Shown: piece after piece, positions 55,176 to 62,545 of the stretch
Position numbering within the stretch: the stretch's first letter is position 1
How the letters are laid out: every line of letters begins with the position of its first letter
Source: Deinococcus metalli
Lineage (GTDB): Bacteria; Deinococcota; Deinococci; Deinococcales; Deinococcaceae
Direction: 5' to 3'
NCBI RefSeq assembly: GCF_014201805.1
Contig: NZ_JACHFK010000008.1
Location: 146,865-210,864, forward strand
DNA: 64,000 nt
Made by a program: the position numbers and the translations under genes
The notes under the pieces: generated by a model
The model's input: the letters and a program-made list of their open reading frames with translations, nothing else
Told to the model about the DNA's origin: nothing
Database searches by the model: none

Positions 55176-56168
55176 TTACTCCCCCAGCACCGCCCGCGCC
55201 TGCGCGACCCGCTCCGGCACCGTGCCGCGCAGGTCGTGGAAGGGCACACCACGTGTGTGCAGCTCCTGCCGGATGAAGGCCTGCTGCACGGCGCGCACCT
55301 CGGTGTTCGCGCGCCAGCCGTCCTGCTCGTGCGGCAGGTCGGTATCGCACAGGAAGACGTGTGCGTAGCGGCGGCGGCAGGCGTCCGCCAGGGCATGCAG
55401 CTCCGGCAGGGCGGTGCCCGTCAGCAGGTACGACCACATCAGCGTGGTCGCGGCGTCCGTGTCGCTGACCACCCAGCGGTGCACGCCAGGCGTGGCCGCC
55501 GCCTCGGCCTCCAGCGCCCGGTGACCCCGCGCGATCTCCAGGAAGTGCTCCGGCGACAGCGCGCCGTGTTCGCGCTCGTACACGTCGCGGCCGTACTCGC
55601 GCACCCACGTGGTGCCCAGCGATTCGGCCAGCGCCCGCGTCAGGGTGCTCTTGCCGGTGCTCTCGGCGCCCAGGATCACCACCCGCCGCACGAACGTCGC
55701 GTACACCAGCGGATCGAGGAAGTGTCGCAGGCCGTGTACGTCCGCCCGCAGCGCCGTCCCGCTGACCGGTACAGTCACCCGCGCGGCGTCCACCGACACG
55801 TGCGCCGCGCCCAGCGACGCCGCGAACGCCTCGCCGTAAGCCTCCGACGTGAATACTGCGTCCGGTCGCACGCCCCAGCCGTCCAGCACGCCCCGGACAT
55901 ACGCGCGGTGCGCCGCGTCCGGCTCGGTGTTCAGCGGCGGGTTCGGCGCGTCTGGCAGCAGCTCCAGCCCTGGAAACAGCCGCGCCGGGTACAGCTCGCG
56001 GAGCCACCCGCGACGCAGGGGCGACGGCATATCAGGAAAGTCGGGCCGCGAGTACACCCACACGCTCACCCGGTCGCACGCCGCCAGCGCCCGGTCGAGC
56101 ACGAGCATGTGGCCCCGGTGCAGGGGCGCGAACTTGCCCACGACCAGACCATGCCGGAACTCAGGCAA
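55176..56168 (-). CDS. nadR: NadR-type NMN adenylyltransferase / ribosylnicotinamide kinase
   Basis: A 330-residue bifunctional protein. The N-terminal nucleotidyltransferase has VVGKFAPLHRGHMLVLDRAL (HxGH-like, residues 9-28) and a later ISTESK-like segment FLDPLVYATFVRRVVILGAE; the C-terminal kinase has the P-loop LGAESTGKSTLTRALA (about 166-181). It converts nicotinamide riboside to NMN and then NAD. No N-terminal helix-turn-helix is present, so unlike enteric NadR it is not a repressor. It overlaps pnuC by 8 bp and is the last gene of the NAD-salvage operon. Confidence 0.92.
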   Translation of the reverse strand: MPEFRHGLVVGKFAPLHRGHMLVLDRALAACDRVSVWVYSRPDFPDMPSPLRRGWLRELYPARLFPGLELLPDAPNPPLNTEPDAAHRAYVRGVLDGWGVRPDAVFTSEAYGEAFAASLGAAHVSVDAARVTVPVSGTALRADVHGLRHFLDPLVYATFVRRVVILGAESTGKSTLTRALAESLGTTWVREYGRDVYEREHGALSPEHFLEIARGHRALEAEAAATPGVHRWVVSDTDAATTLMWSYLLTGTALPELHALADACRRRYAHVFLCDTDLPHEQDGWRANTEVRAVQQAFIRQELHTRGVPFHDLRGTVPERVAQARAVLGE

Positions 56169-56751
56169 ACGTGACCGCCCGCCGCTCGTCGCGCCGCCAC
56201 GCGCGCCAGCCGTGCACGCTCATGCCGGCCAGCACGAACTGGAGCGCGAACAGCACCCAGTACGCCGCGTGCCAGAAGTACACCGCCTGCACGGCATTCA
56301 CCACGATCCACACCGGCCACGACCACGCCCAGCGGCGCGTGGTGCCGAAGTTCGCCACCAGCGACAACGTCACCGCCACGAACTGCACCCCATTCCACGC
56401 CGCCGAGAAGTCCGTGACCGCCACGGTGTACGCGAAGATCGCCACGCTCGCCACCCACGTCACCCCGTACCACAGCGGCTCGTTGAAGCGCACCTCTCCC
56501 CGCGAGCGCCGCCCCTCCAGGTGCCACAGGTACAGCCCGTGAATACCGAACAGCAGGTACGTGACCTGCAAGCCCGCCAGCATCCACTGCCCGCCGCTCA
56601 GGAACAGCAGGAAGTACGGCAGCAGCGACAGGTTGCTCCAGTGCCAGTACACGCTGGACTTCGACCACAGGAAGTACAGGCTGACCAGCACGCACACGCC
56701 GCCCGACAGGTCGAGCAGCAGCGGGGGAATCTCCAGGCCGAACACGTTCAC
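56161..56751 (-). CDS. pnuC: Nicotinamide riboside transporter PnuC
   Basis: A 196-residue inner-membrane protein with about seven helices (LLLDLSGGVCVLVSLYFLW, GGQWMLAGLQVTYLLFGIHG and others). Conserved aromatic and Trp-rich segments such as VYWHWSNLS and WPVWIVVNAVQAVYFWHAAY are typical of PnuC. GTG 56751 has a GGAGG site four bases before it and overlaps the NADAR stop (GTGA). It imports nicotinamide riboside for the NadR kinase downstream. Its length is close to the family norm. Confidence 0.93.
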   Translation of the reverse strand: MNVFGLEIPPLLLDLSGGVCVLVSLYFLWSKSSVYWHWSNLSLLPYFLLFLSGGQWMLAGLQVTYLLFGIHGLYLWHLEGRRSRGEVRFNEPLWYGVTWVASVAIFAYTVAVTDFSAAWNGVQFVAVTLSLVANFGTTRRWAWSWPVWIVVNAVQAVYFWHAAYWVLFALQFVLAGMSVHGWRAWRRDERRAVTFA

Positions 56752-57191
56752 GCTTCCTCCCGCAATTGCCCGCGCAGTTCCATCAGCAGCTCGCCCAGGC
56801 GGTTGCGGCCCGATCCGTTCCCACCGTCGGCCCAGTACGTATCGTTGCGCGTGTGCTCGATCAGCACGGCGTCCCCGGTGCCCAGCAGCAGCGCCCGCAA
56901 CTCCGGATGCTGCGTGAACTTCGCGTGCAGCGCCGCGCGCATCACGTCGTCCTTCACGGCATTCCAGTCCGGGCGCAGGGGCAGGTCGCGCCGCCGGCCC
57001 ATCTGCGCCGCCAGCATCGGCGTCGGCTGGGCGCGCAACTCCTCGGCGTGCGGCGTCCCGGCGAACTTCTGCGCTTGGAAGTAATGCTCGGACGTCGGCC
57101 ACTCGATGCCGTCCAGCACGACGGGGTGCCGGCTGAAATTGCTGAACTCCCCGTAGGGTTTGTCAGTCGCGTAGAAGAGGATCGGTTCCAC
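56748..57191 (-). CDS. NADAR-family protein (YbiA/DUF1768), putative ADP-ribose glycosidase
   Basis: A 147-residue NADAR domain. PYGEFSNFSRHPVVLDGIEW (about 12-31), PTSEHYFQAQKF and the C-terminal DTYWADGGNGSGRNRLGELL are the signature, with the conserved Glu/Trp/Asp set. NADAR proteins cleave N-glycosidic bonds, either of riboflavin pathway intermediates or of ADP-ribosylated guanine. Here, in an operon making NAD, de-ADP-ribosylation is attractive. It has a 3 bp gap to the upstream small gene and overlaps pnuC by four bases. Confidence 0.9.
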   Translation of the reverse strand: MEPILFYATDKPYGEFSNFSRHPVVLDGIEWPTSEHYFQAQKFAGTPHAEELRAQPTPMLAAQMGRRRDLPLRPDWNAVKDDVMRAALHAKFTQHPELRALLLGTGDAVLIEHTRNDTYWADGGNGSGRNRLGELLMELRGQLREEA

Positions 57192-57194
57192 GGT

Positions 57195-57665
57195 TCAGTC
57201 CTCCGGGAGGTGGGTCACAGAATTGATCCGGCCTGGGAAGCCCTCGCCCACAAAATGTGCGACCACACGGATCGGCCCGATGATCGCCGCGTTGAACGCT
57301 CCAAGTTCCTCGGCCGGCACCCACAGTTCCTGATGCCGATCCTGAGCACCCACCACCTGAATGGCATAGCGGGTGGCGACGTCCGCACGCACGTCGAACT
57401 CCGTCACGAAACCCACGGGTGGAGCATTGCGTGCCGCGTTCCAGTCCCGCGCGATCTCCTCCGCATACGGGCGGTTGAGCACCGGGTAGAAGATCGGCTG
57501 ATCCGGCAACCTGGGCGGCCACGCACGCCACCCGGAGTCTGCCACCAGTTGCAACTCGTGCAGGCCCGTCGGCCGCCACAGTGTCACCGTAGCGCCGACT
57601 GCCGGCCATGGCACGGTGCGCTCCGCGTTGGCTGGAAAGAGGGTATCGAGCCAGTTATTCCTCAT
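57195..57665 (-). CDS. Small conserved protein of unknown function in the NAD operon
   Basis: A 156-residue protein. It contains TLWRPTGLHELQLVADSGWR, then PPRLPDQPIFYPVLNRPYAE followed by EIARDWN, and QELWVPAEELGAFNAAIIGP. I recall this pattern in actinobacterial and other small proteins that automated pipelines label 'ADP-ribosylation/crystallin J1'; that name carries no proven function. No signal or membrane segment. ATG 57665 overlaps the previous gene by 11 bp. Being beside NADAR, a role in ADP-ribose or NAD turnover is conceivable but unproven. Confidence 0.75.
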   Translation of the reverse strand: MRNNWLDTLFPANAERTVPWPAVGATVTLWRPTGLHELQLVADSGWRAWPPRLPDQPIFYPVLNRPYAEEIARDWNAARNAPPVGFVTEFDVRADVATRYAIQVVGAQDRHQELWVPAEELGAFNAAIIGPIRVVAHFVGEGFPGRINSVTHLPED

Positions 57666-58332
57666 ACGTCTGCGCCTCACCCTGACTGAGCATCGCCACC
57701 TGCCGCGCAAGGTCCGTGAGCTGCCACGCAAAGCCCATTCCTGTGTGTCGGGGGATATCCGCCAACCACTCGCCTTCCCGGCTGGTTACGGCTTCTTTCG
57801 TGAGCAGGCCGAGTTGCTGAAGCCCCAATAGGGCAGCCAAAAATTGCTGGCGGGTCAATCCCGGAATGGAAACTTGAGAATCGACCGGAATCATGTCGTG
57901 GTAAGGGTCTATTGGATCAAGCAGACGGAAGTATTCAAAGAAGACATGGAGTTCACGGTCGGATATGCTCTCAACAATTCGTAGGGTTTGGAATCGGTCG
58001 ATTTGCGGTGCAGGATGAGCAAGTGTGCACCCCGCCAATGCACGTGCAATAAAACGCAGTTTCTTCTCCGACTCGGCGACTTCTGCCGCCCGAAGTGCTT
58101 GCATAACGTTTGCAGTGAACGCTTCTGAACGGACATAGTCGTGGTCGAGCATCAGGCGTCCCGCTGAAACTCTTTGGTTCAGGAGACCGACTTCGTACAT
58201 GAGGGCCTGCTCCAGTTGCTCAATCTTCCGCTGACTCGCCGCGATATACACGCTCTGGAGAACGCCTGCTGGGATATTCACGCCCGGAATCAAGGACAGG
58301 ATGGGCAACAGGCGTTCCAGTTGCTGGCTCAT
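57655..58332 (-). CDS. AT-rich gene of unknown function, helical with C-terminal winged-helix-like part
   Basis: A 225-residue protein that I do not recognise. Residues 1-90 are amphipathic helices (LLPILSLIPGVNIPAGVLQS, AASQRKIEQLEQALMYEV); residues about 145-220 look like a winged-helix (LTRQQFLAALLGLQQLGLLT, TSREGEW, AWQLTDLARQVAML). Codon use and base composition differ from neighbours: parts are near 50% G+C against about 70% around, suggesting recent transfer. Yet it is locked into the operon, overlapping NAMPT (ATGA) and the next gene (11 bp). Confidence 0.75.
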   Translation of the reverse strand: MSQQLERLLPILSLIPGVNIPAGVLQSVYIAASQRKIEQLEQALMYEVGLLNQRVSAGRLMLDHDYVRSEAFTANVMQALRAAEVAESEKKLRFIARALAGCTLAHPAPQIDRFQTLRIVESISDRELHVFFEYFRLLDPIDPYHDMIPVDSQVSIPGLTRQQFLAALLGLQQLGLLTKEAVTSREGEWLADIPRHTGMGFAWQLTDLARQVAMLSQGEAQTYEE

Positions 58333-59720
58333 GCCCGCCCCCGCACCTCGTCCAGTGTGTCCCGTACCAGCAGTTCTCCGTTCCTGAACACGGTCCGCAT
58401 CAGGCTGCCGGGGAAGTCGGTGTCGAAGGTCTTGTACGCCTTCGTGACCAGGCGGCCGTTCTCCTCGATCAGGTCGAGCACGCCGTCCTTGCTGCGCTTG
58501 CCGGGGTCGGTCACGGGGTCTTTGTAGATGCCCCGGTACGCGCCGTCGATCAGCCCGGCGCTGGCCTTGTACGCGAAACGCTGCGTGTCGCGGTCGACTT
58601 TCTGGAGCAGGGCGCCGCCCATGCCGAAGGCGACGTTCTCGGCGCTGTAGCCGTCCACATCGAGGTTACCCAGAATCTGGCGGATGGTCTGCTCGTCAAT
58701 CCCGTCGCCCTGGATCACGCGGACGTGGTTGAGCACCTTGTAGCCCTTGCTGTTGGTGGTGGTGCCGTAGCGGGCGGCCAGCGCGTTCACGGCGAGGCGC
58801 ACCATGGCGGGGGGGTCGCCACTGTCGGGGCGGACGACCAGGGTGCCGCCGGCGTCGATGACCTGCTGGCGCAGCGTGTCGCCCCACAGGTGGTTGATGG
58901 CATTCTTGAGGTCGTAACTGTCGCTCACGACGGCGTACACGCTGCCGGGCTTACTGAAGCGGGCGATCATGTTGCGGTAGGCGTCGACCTCGTGCTCCTT
59001 GCCCCAGCTGGTGATGGTGCTGTGCTCGGCGGCTGGAATGGAGAACGCGGCGATATCGCTGCCGTAGTGGTTGCGGCCGACGCGCAGGGCTTCCAGGGTG
59101 TCGCTGCCCTGGAAGTTGATCAGGTGGGCCAGACCGCCGATGCCCGCGCTCTCGCGGCTGGACACGCCGCGGCTGCCGAAGTCGTGGAGTTTGAAGGGCA
59201 GCTCCTCGGCGGCGCGGTCGCTGCTCTTCTCCAGCGCGGCGCGGATGATCTCGCGGATGAAGTAGCTCTGCGTGGCGACGGTGGTGGGGTACCACACGCG
59301 CATCAGCATGGTCTCGAACCACCCGGGCAGCCACGGCAACTCGGGGTCGGTGTTCGTGACGCTCATCAGGACGTTGTGGATGGGCACGACGGTGCCCTCG
59401 GGCACGGCGCGGATGTCCAGCGGCAGCCGGCCGCCGTGGACGTGGACCACCCGCATCCAGCCGTCATACGGGAACGGTTCGCCGTGCGCCTCAATGACGG
59501 CGCGGGCTTCCTCGACCATCTCGGCGGTCACGCGCCGGGTCAGGTAGCGGTCGAGGAGGTACTGGAGGCCGAAGAAGCGGGTGGCGGGGTACTTGCCGCC
59601 GCGCGATTCCAGGTAGCTGAACAGCCGCGTGGTGCCCTGCGGGTACTGGAGGAAGTGGCTCGACTTGTACGAGTCGGTGTCGAGAATCAGGTTGTCGTCG
59701 CTGAGGTGGGTGGTGGTCAT
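58329..59720 (-). CDS. nadV: Nicotinamide phosphoribosyltransferase (NAMPT)
   Basis: A 463-residue enzyme that makes NMN from nicotinamide and PRPP. Recognisable: NLILDTDSYKSSHFLQYPQG at the N-terminus, GSRGVSSRESAG, the substrate Asp in NFQGSDTLEAL, the phospho-His in PAAEHSTITSWG and the PRPP-binding VVRPDSGDPP with KGYKVLNHVRVIQGDGID. These match human NAMPT/NadV layout. It is the first gene of the operon, with a GGGAGG ribosome site, behind a dyad-bearing promoter (59752-59782). Confidence 0.95.
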   Translation of the reverse strand: MTTTHLSDDNLILDTDSYKSSHFLQYPQGTTRLFSYLESRGGKYPATRFFGLQYLLDRYLTRRVTAEMVEEARAVIEAHGEPFPYDGWMRVVHVHGGRLPLDIRAVPEGTVVPIHNVLMSVTNTDPELPWLPGWFETMLMRVWYPTTVATQSYFIREIIRAALEKSSDRAAEELPFKLHDFGSRGVSSRESAGIGGLAHLINFQGSDTLEALRVGRNHYGSDIAAFSIPAAEHSTITSWGKEHEVDAYRNMIARFSKPGSVYAVVSDSYDLKNAINHLWGDTLRQQVIDAGGTLVVRPDSGDPPAMVRLAVNALAARYGTTTNSKGYKVLNHVRVIQGDGIDEQTIRQILGNLDVDGYSAENVAFGMGGALLQKVDRDTQRFAYKASAGLIDGAYRGIYKDPVTDPGKRSKDGVLDLIEENGRLVTKAYKTFDTDFPGSLMRTVFRNGELLVRDTLDEVRGRA

Positions 59721-59751
59721 GGTATGCCTCCCAGCATGAATCCTGCTGCCG

Positions 59752-59782
59752 ACTCATAATCAGATTTTGTAGTATGAGTTAA
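59752..59782 (-). promoter_or_regulatory. Promoter and dyad operator of the NAD-salvage operon
   Basis: ACTCATA (59752-59758) and TATGAGT (59773-59779) are a perfect 7 bp inverted repeat with a 14-base AT-rich spacer. On the minus strand TTAACT (59777-59782) and TTATGA (59754-59759), 17 bp apart, form a -35/-10 pair covered by the dyad. A repressor sensing NAD status is likely; its identity is unknown. Confidence 0.6.
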
Positions 59783-59859
59783 GTGAGAAGTGGCGGCGGG
59801 CGATGGGGGTGGGGGGTGCCACTGCGAAGTCCTTCACGCCAACTGGCCGGGCGCACATT

Positions 59860-59865
59860 TACCAT
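59860..59865 (+). promoter_or_regulatory. Leaderless -10 element of the G8-domain gene
   Basis: TACCAT ends six bases before ATG 59872, which also supports that ATG over the in-frame upstream ATG at 59803. Confidence 0.5.
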
Positions 59866-59871
59866 CCGTTC

Positions 59872-62367
59872 ATGCGTCTGCCCCGCCGCCTGCCCCTCGC
59901 CCTGACCCTGTGCACGCTGCTCCTCAGCTGCGGCGGCGGGGGCGCCGAGACCGGGACGCCGCCTGGCACGCCGCCGACCGCTCCGGCTCCCACCGCGACC
60001 CTGCCCACGGCGAACTGGAGCGATCCGGCCACGTGGGGCGGCGCGGTCCCGGCCGCCGGCGCCAGCGTCACCCTGCCCGCCGGCAAGCGCGTGATGCTGG
60101 ACGTGTCGCCGCCCGCGCTGGCGGGCCTGACCATCCCGGCCGGCAGCGCCCTGGAGTTCGCGGAACAGGACCTGACGCTCACCAGCGAGTGGATCATGGT
60201 GCACGGCGAGCTGCGCGTCGGCAGCGAGGCCGCGCCCTTCCAGCACGCCGCCGACCTCATCCTGACCGACACCACGCCCGGCGAGAACGTCATGGGCATG
60301 GGTGACCGCGTGCTGGGCGTGATGGACGGCACGCTGGAACTGCACGGCCAGCCGCGGCTGCCGTGGACGCGCCTGGCCGCCACCGCGAGCGCCGGCACCT
60401 CGACCCTGACGCTGGAACGCGCGCCGGACTGGGCGCCCGGCAGCACGCTGACCCTTGCCAGCACCGACTTCGACCCGGGGCAGACCGAGGCGGTGGTCGT
60501 GCAGCGCGTCAGCGGCGCGCAGGTCACGCTCGCCACGCCCCTGAAGTACACCCACTGGGCGCAGACGACCACCCTGGGCGGCAAGACCCTGGTCGAGCGG
60601 GCCGAGGTCGGCCTGCTGACCCGCAACGTCCGCGTCGCCGCCAGCGAGGACGCCGCGCAGTCGCACTTGGGCGCGGACGTGATGGTGATGGGCAGCGGCG
60701 CGGCGCGCATCGAGGGCACCGAGTTCACGCGGGTCGGGCAGGTGAACACGCTGCGGCGCTATCCGGTGCACTTCCACCGGCTGGGCAGCGCGCCCGCGTC
60801 GTACGTGCGGGGCAACTCCATCCACCAGTCGTTCAACCGCTGCGTGGTCGTGCACGGCACCAGTGACCTGCGCGTGCAAGACAACGTGACCTACGACAAT
60901 GTCGGCCACTGCATCTTCCTGGAGGACGGCGACGAGACCGGGAACACCATCAGCGGCAACCTCGTGACCCTGGTGCGCCGCCCGGACAAGGACCTGGGCC
61001 AGACGCCCCTGCTGGACAGCGACCAGAGCCCCGCCGGCTACTGGATCAGCCACCCGGCCAATACCGTGCGTGGCAACGTCGCAGCCGGCGTGGAGGGCAG
61101 CGGCTTCTGGCTGGCCTTCCCGGAGCACCCGACCGGACTCGCGGCCGCCAGCGGGCAGACCACGTGGAACCGCCGCACGCCGCTGGGCGAGTTCAGCGGC
61201 AACGTGGCGCACAGCGGTGACCGCGGCCTGAACGTGGACGACGGCCCGCAGGCCGACGGCAGCCATACCGAGACCACGTACTACATGCCGCGTGTGACGC
61301 CCGCCGACGAGCAGTCCGCGCCCGCCCCGGCCACCTTCACGGCCTTCACCGCGTACAAGCAGCGCGACCAGGGCGCGTGGCTGCGCGGCGAGCACCTGAC
61401 GCTCTCCGGCGCGGCGCTGGCCGACAACGCGGTCGGCGCGACCTTCGCCGCCGACCAGACCGCCATGACCGGCTCGCTGCTGGTGGGCGAGACCGCCAAC
61501 GTGGGCAAGGCGCAGCCGTGGGAGAAGACCGGCGCGGGCGGCCGCAGCCTGCCGCGCCCGTGGGACGCGACCTTTCCCATCCGTGGCTACCAGTTCTACG
61601 ACGGCCGTGTCCGCATCCAGGACACCGCCATCGCCGGCTTCCGCCCGGACGGCGTGCGGCAGGCCAGCGGCCTGGGATACCTCACGGAGAACGCCTTCCC
61701 GATCGACCCGCAGAACGCCGCGCAGGGCGTGACGTGGCTGGACGACAGCGTGCGCGTGTACCTGCCGCCCGCCCAGCCGGACCGGGACGGCGACGCGGCC
61801 GCCACCTTCCTCGACGTGGACGGCAGCGTGACCGGCACGGCCGGGCGCACCGTGACGGGCAGCGCGATCCTGCAGGACGCCCCGGACTGCGCGGCGCGGC
61901 CCGCGTGGGGCGCCAGCGTGTGCGGCGGCCAGTACGCCCGGCTGTGGATGCAGGACGTCACGGACGGCCACATCGGGCCGGTGGGGGTCGGCAACGCGCG
62001 CGGAGCCGCCCAGACGCTGGTGGGCGTGCCGGACGACCACACATCCTTCTCGACCAGCGTGCGCGTGGGCGAGCGCTACACCCTGACGCCCGCCGGATCG
62101 AGCACGCACCTGCGTGTGGGCATCGACGGCCGCCAGCCCGGCGACGTGGTCCAGCTCAGCCTTCCCGTGAGCGCCGCGCCCGCGGTCTACCGCGACTGGT
62201 GGATCGATGACCGCAACCGCCTGAAGGCCGTGCCCCTGACCAGCCTGAATGCCACGACCGGCGACAGCTACGCCCTGGACGGCGGGCGGCTGTACCTCAA
62301 GCTGGTCGTGCGCCCCGGCGAGACCTACGCCGAGGCCGAGATCTGCGCCGCCGCCCTGTGTCAGTAA
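59872..62367 (+). CDS. Secreted G8-domain / beta-helix lipoprotein
   Basis: An 831-residue exported protein. MRLPRRLPLALTLCTLLLSC is a lipoprotein signal with the lipobox ending at Cys 20, followed by a Gly/Pro/Thr-rich linker. About residues 45-165 form a G8 domain (ANWSDPATWGGAVPAAGASV, VMLDVSPPALAGLTIPAGS). The rest is right-handed beta-helix repeats (VHFHRLGSAPASYVRGNSIH, VVVHGTSDLRVQDNVTYDNV). This resembles the core of CEMIP/TMEM2, whose members bind or degrade hyaluronan-like polysaccharides. A surface glycan-acting role is inferred. Confidence 0.85.
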   Translation: MRLPRRLPLALTLCTLLLSCGGGGAETGTPPGTPPTAPAPTATLPTANWSDPATWGGAVPAAGASVTLPAGKRVMLDVSPPALAGLTIPAGSALEFAEQDLTLTSEWIMVHGELRVGSEAAPFQHAADLILTDTTPGENVMGMGDRVLGVMDGTLELHGQPRLPWTRLAATASAGTSTLTLERAPDWAPGSTLTLASTDFDPGQTEAVVVQRVSGAQVTLATPLKYTHWAQTTTLGGKTLVERAEVGLLTRNVRVAASEDAAQSHLGADVMVMGSGAARIEGTEFTRVGQVNTLRRYPVHFHRLGSAPASYVRGNSIHQSFNRCVVVHGTSDLRVQDNVTYDNVGHCIFLEDGDETGNTISGNLVTLVRRPDKDLGQTPLLDSDQSPAGYWISHPANTVRGNVAAGVEGSGFWLAFPEHPTGLAAASGQTTWNRRTPLGEFSGNVAHSGDRGLNVDDGPQADGSHTETTYYMPRVTPADEQSAPAPATFTAFTAYKQRDQGAWLRGEHLTLSGAALADNAVGATFAADQTAMTGSLLVGETANVGKAQPWEKTGAGGRSLPRPWDATFPIRGYQFYDGRVRIQDTAIAGFRPDGVRQASGLGYLTENAFPIDPQNAAQGVTWLDDSVRVYLPPAQPDRDGDAAATFLDVDGSVTGTAGRTVTGSAILQDAPDCAARPAWGASVCGGQYARLWMQDVTDGHIGPVGVGNARGAAQTLVGVPDDHTSFSTSVRVGERYTLTPAGSSTHLRVGIDGRQPGDVVQLSLPVSAAPAVYRDWWIDDRNRLKAVPLTSLNATTGDSYALDGGRLYLKLVVRPGETYAEAEICAAALCQ

Positions 62368-62545
62368 CGCCGTGCTGAGGACGCGGTGCCCCTCCGCTCG
62401 TCCCAGCTCCGTTGACGGTCATGCTCTGGATGGGGTGACTGCTCCGAGACCGCGCCGGCCCTCTGTGCCGGTCATGGGCTGATCACGCGGCCCCTCCTAC
62501 CCTGAACCATCCGGCCGGGGACCGGGGGAGGGGAGGGCAGCGGAC

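Noticed and set aside
59803..59871. ATG 59803 as the start of the G8 protein
   Set aside because: It would place 23 non-hydrophobic residues before a complete lipoprotein signal and lies upstream of the leaderless -10.
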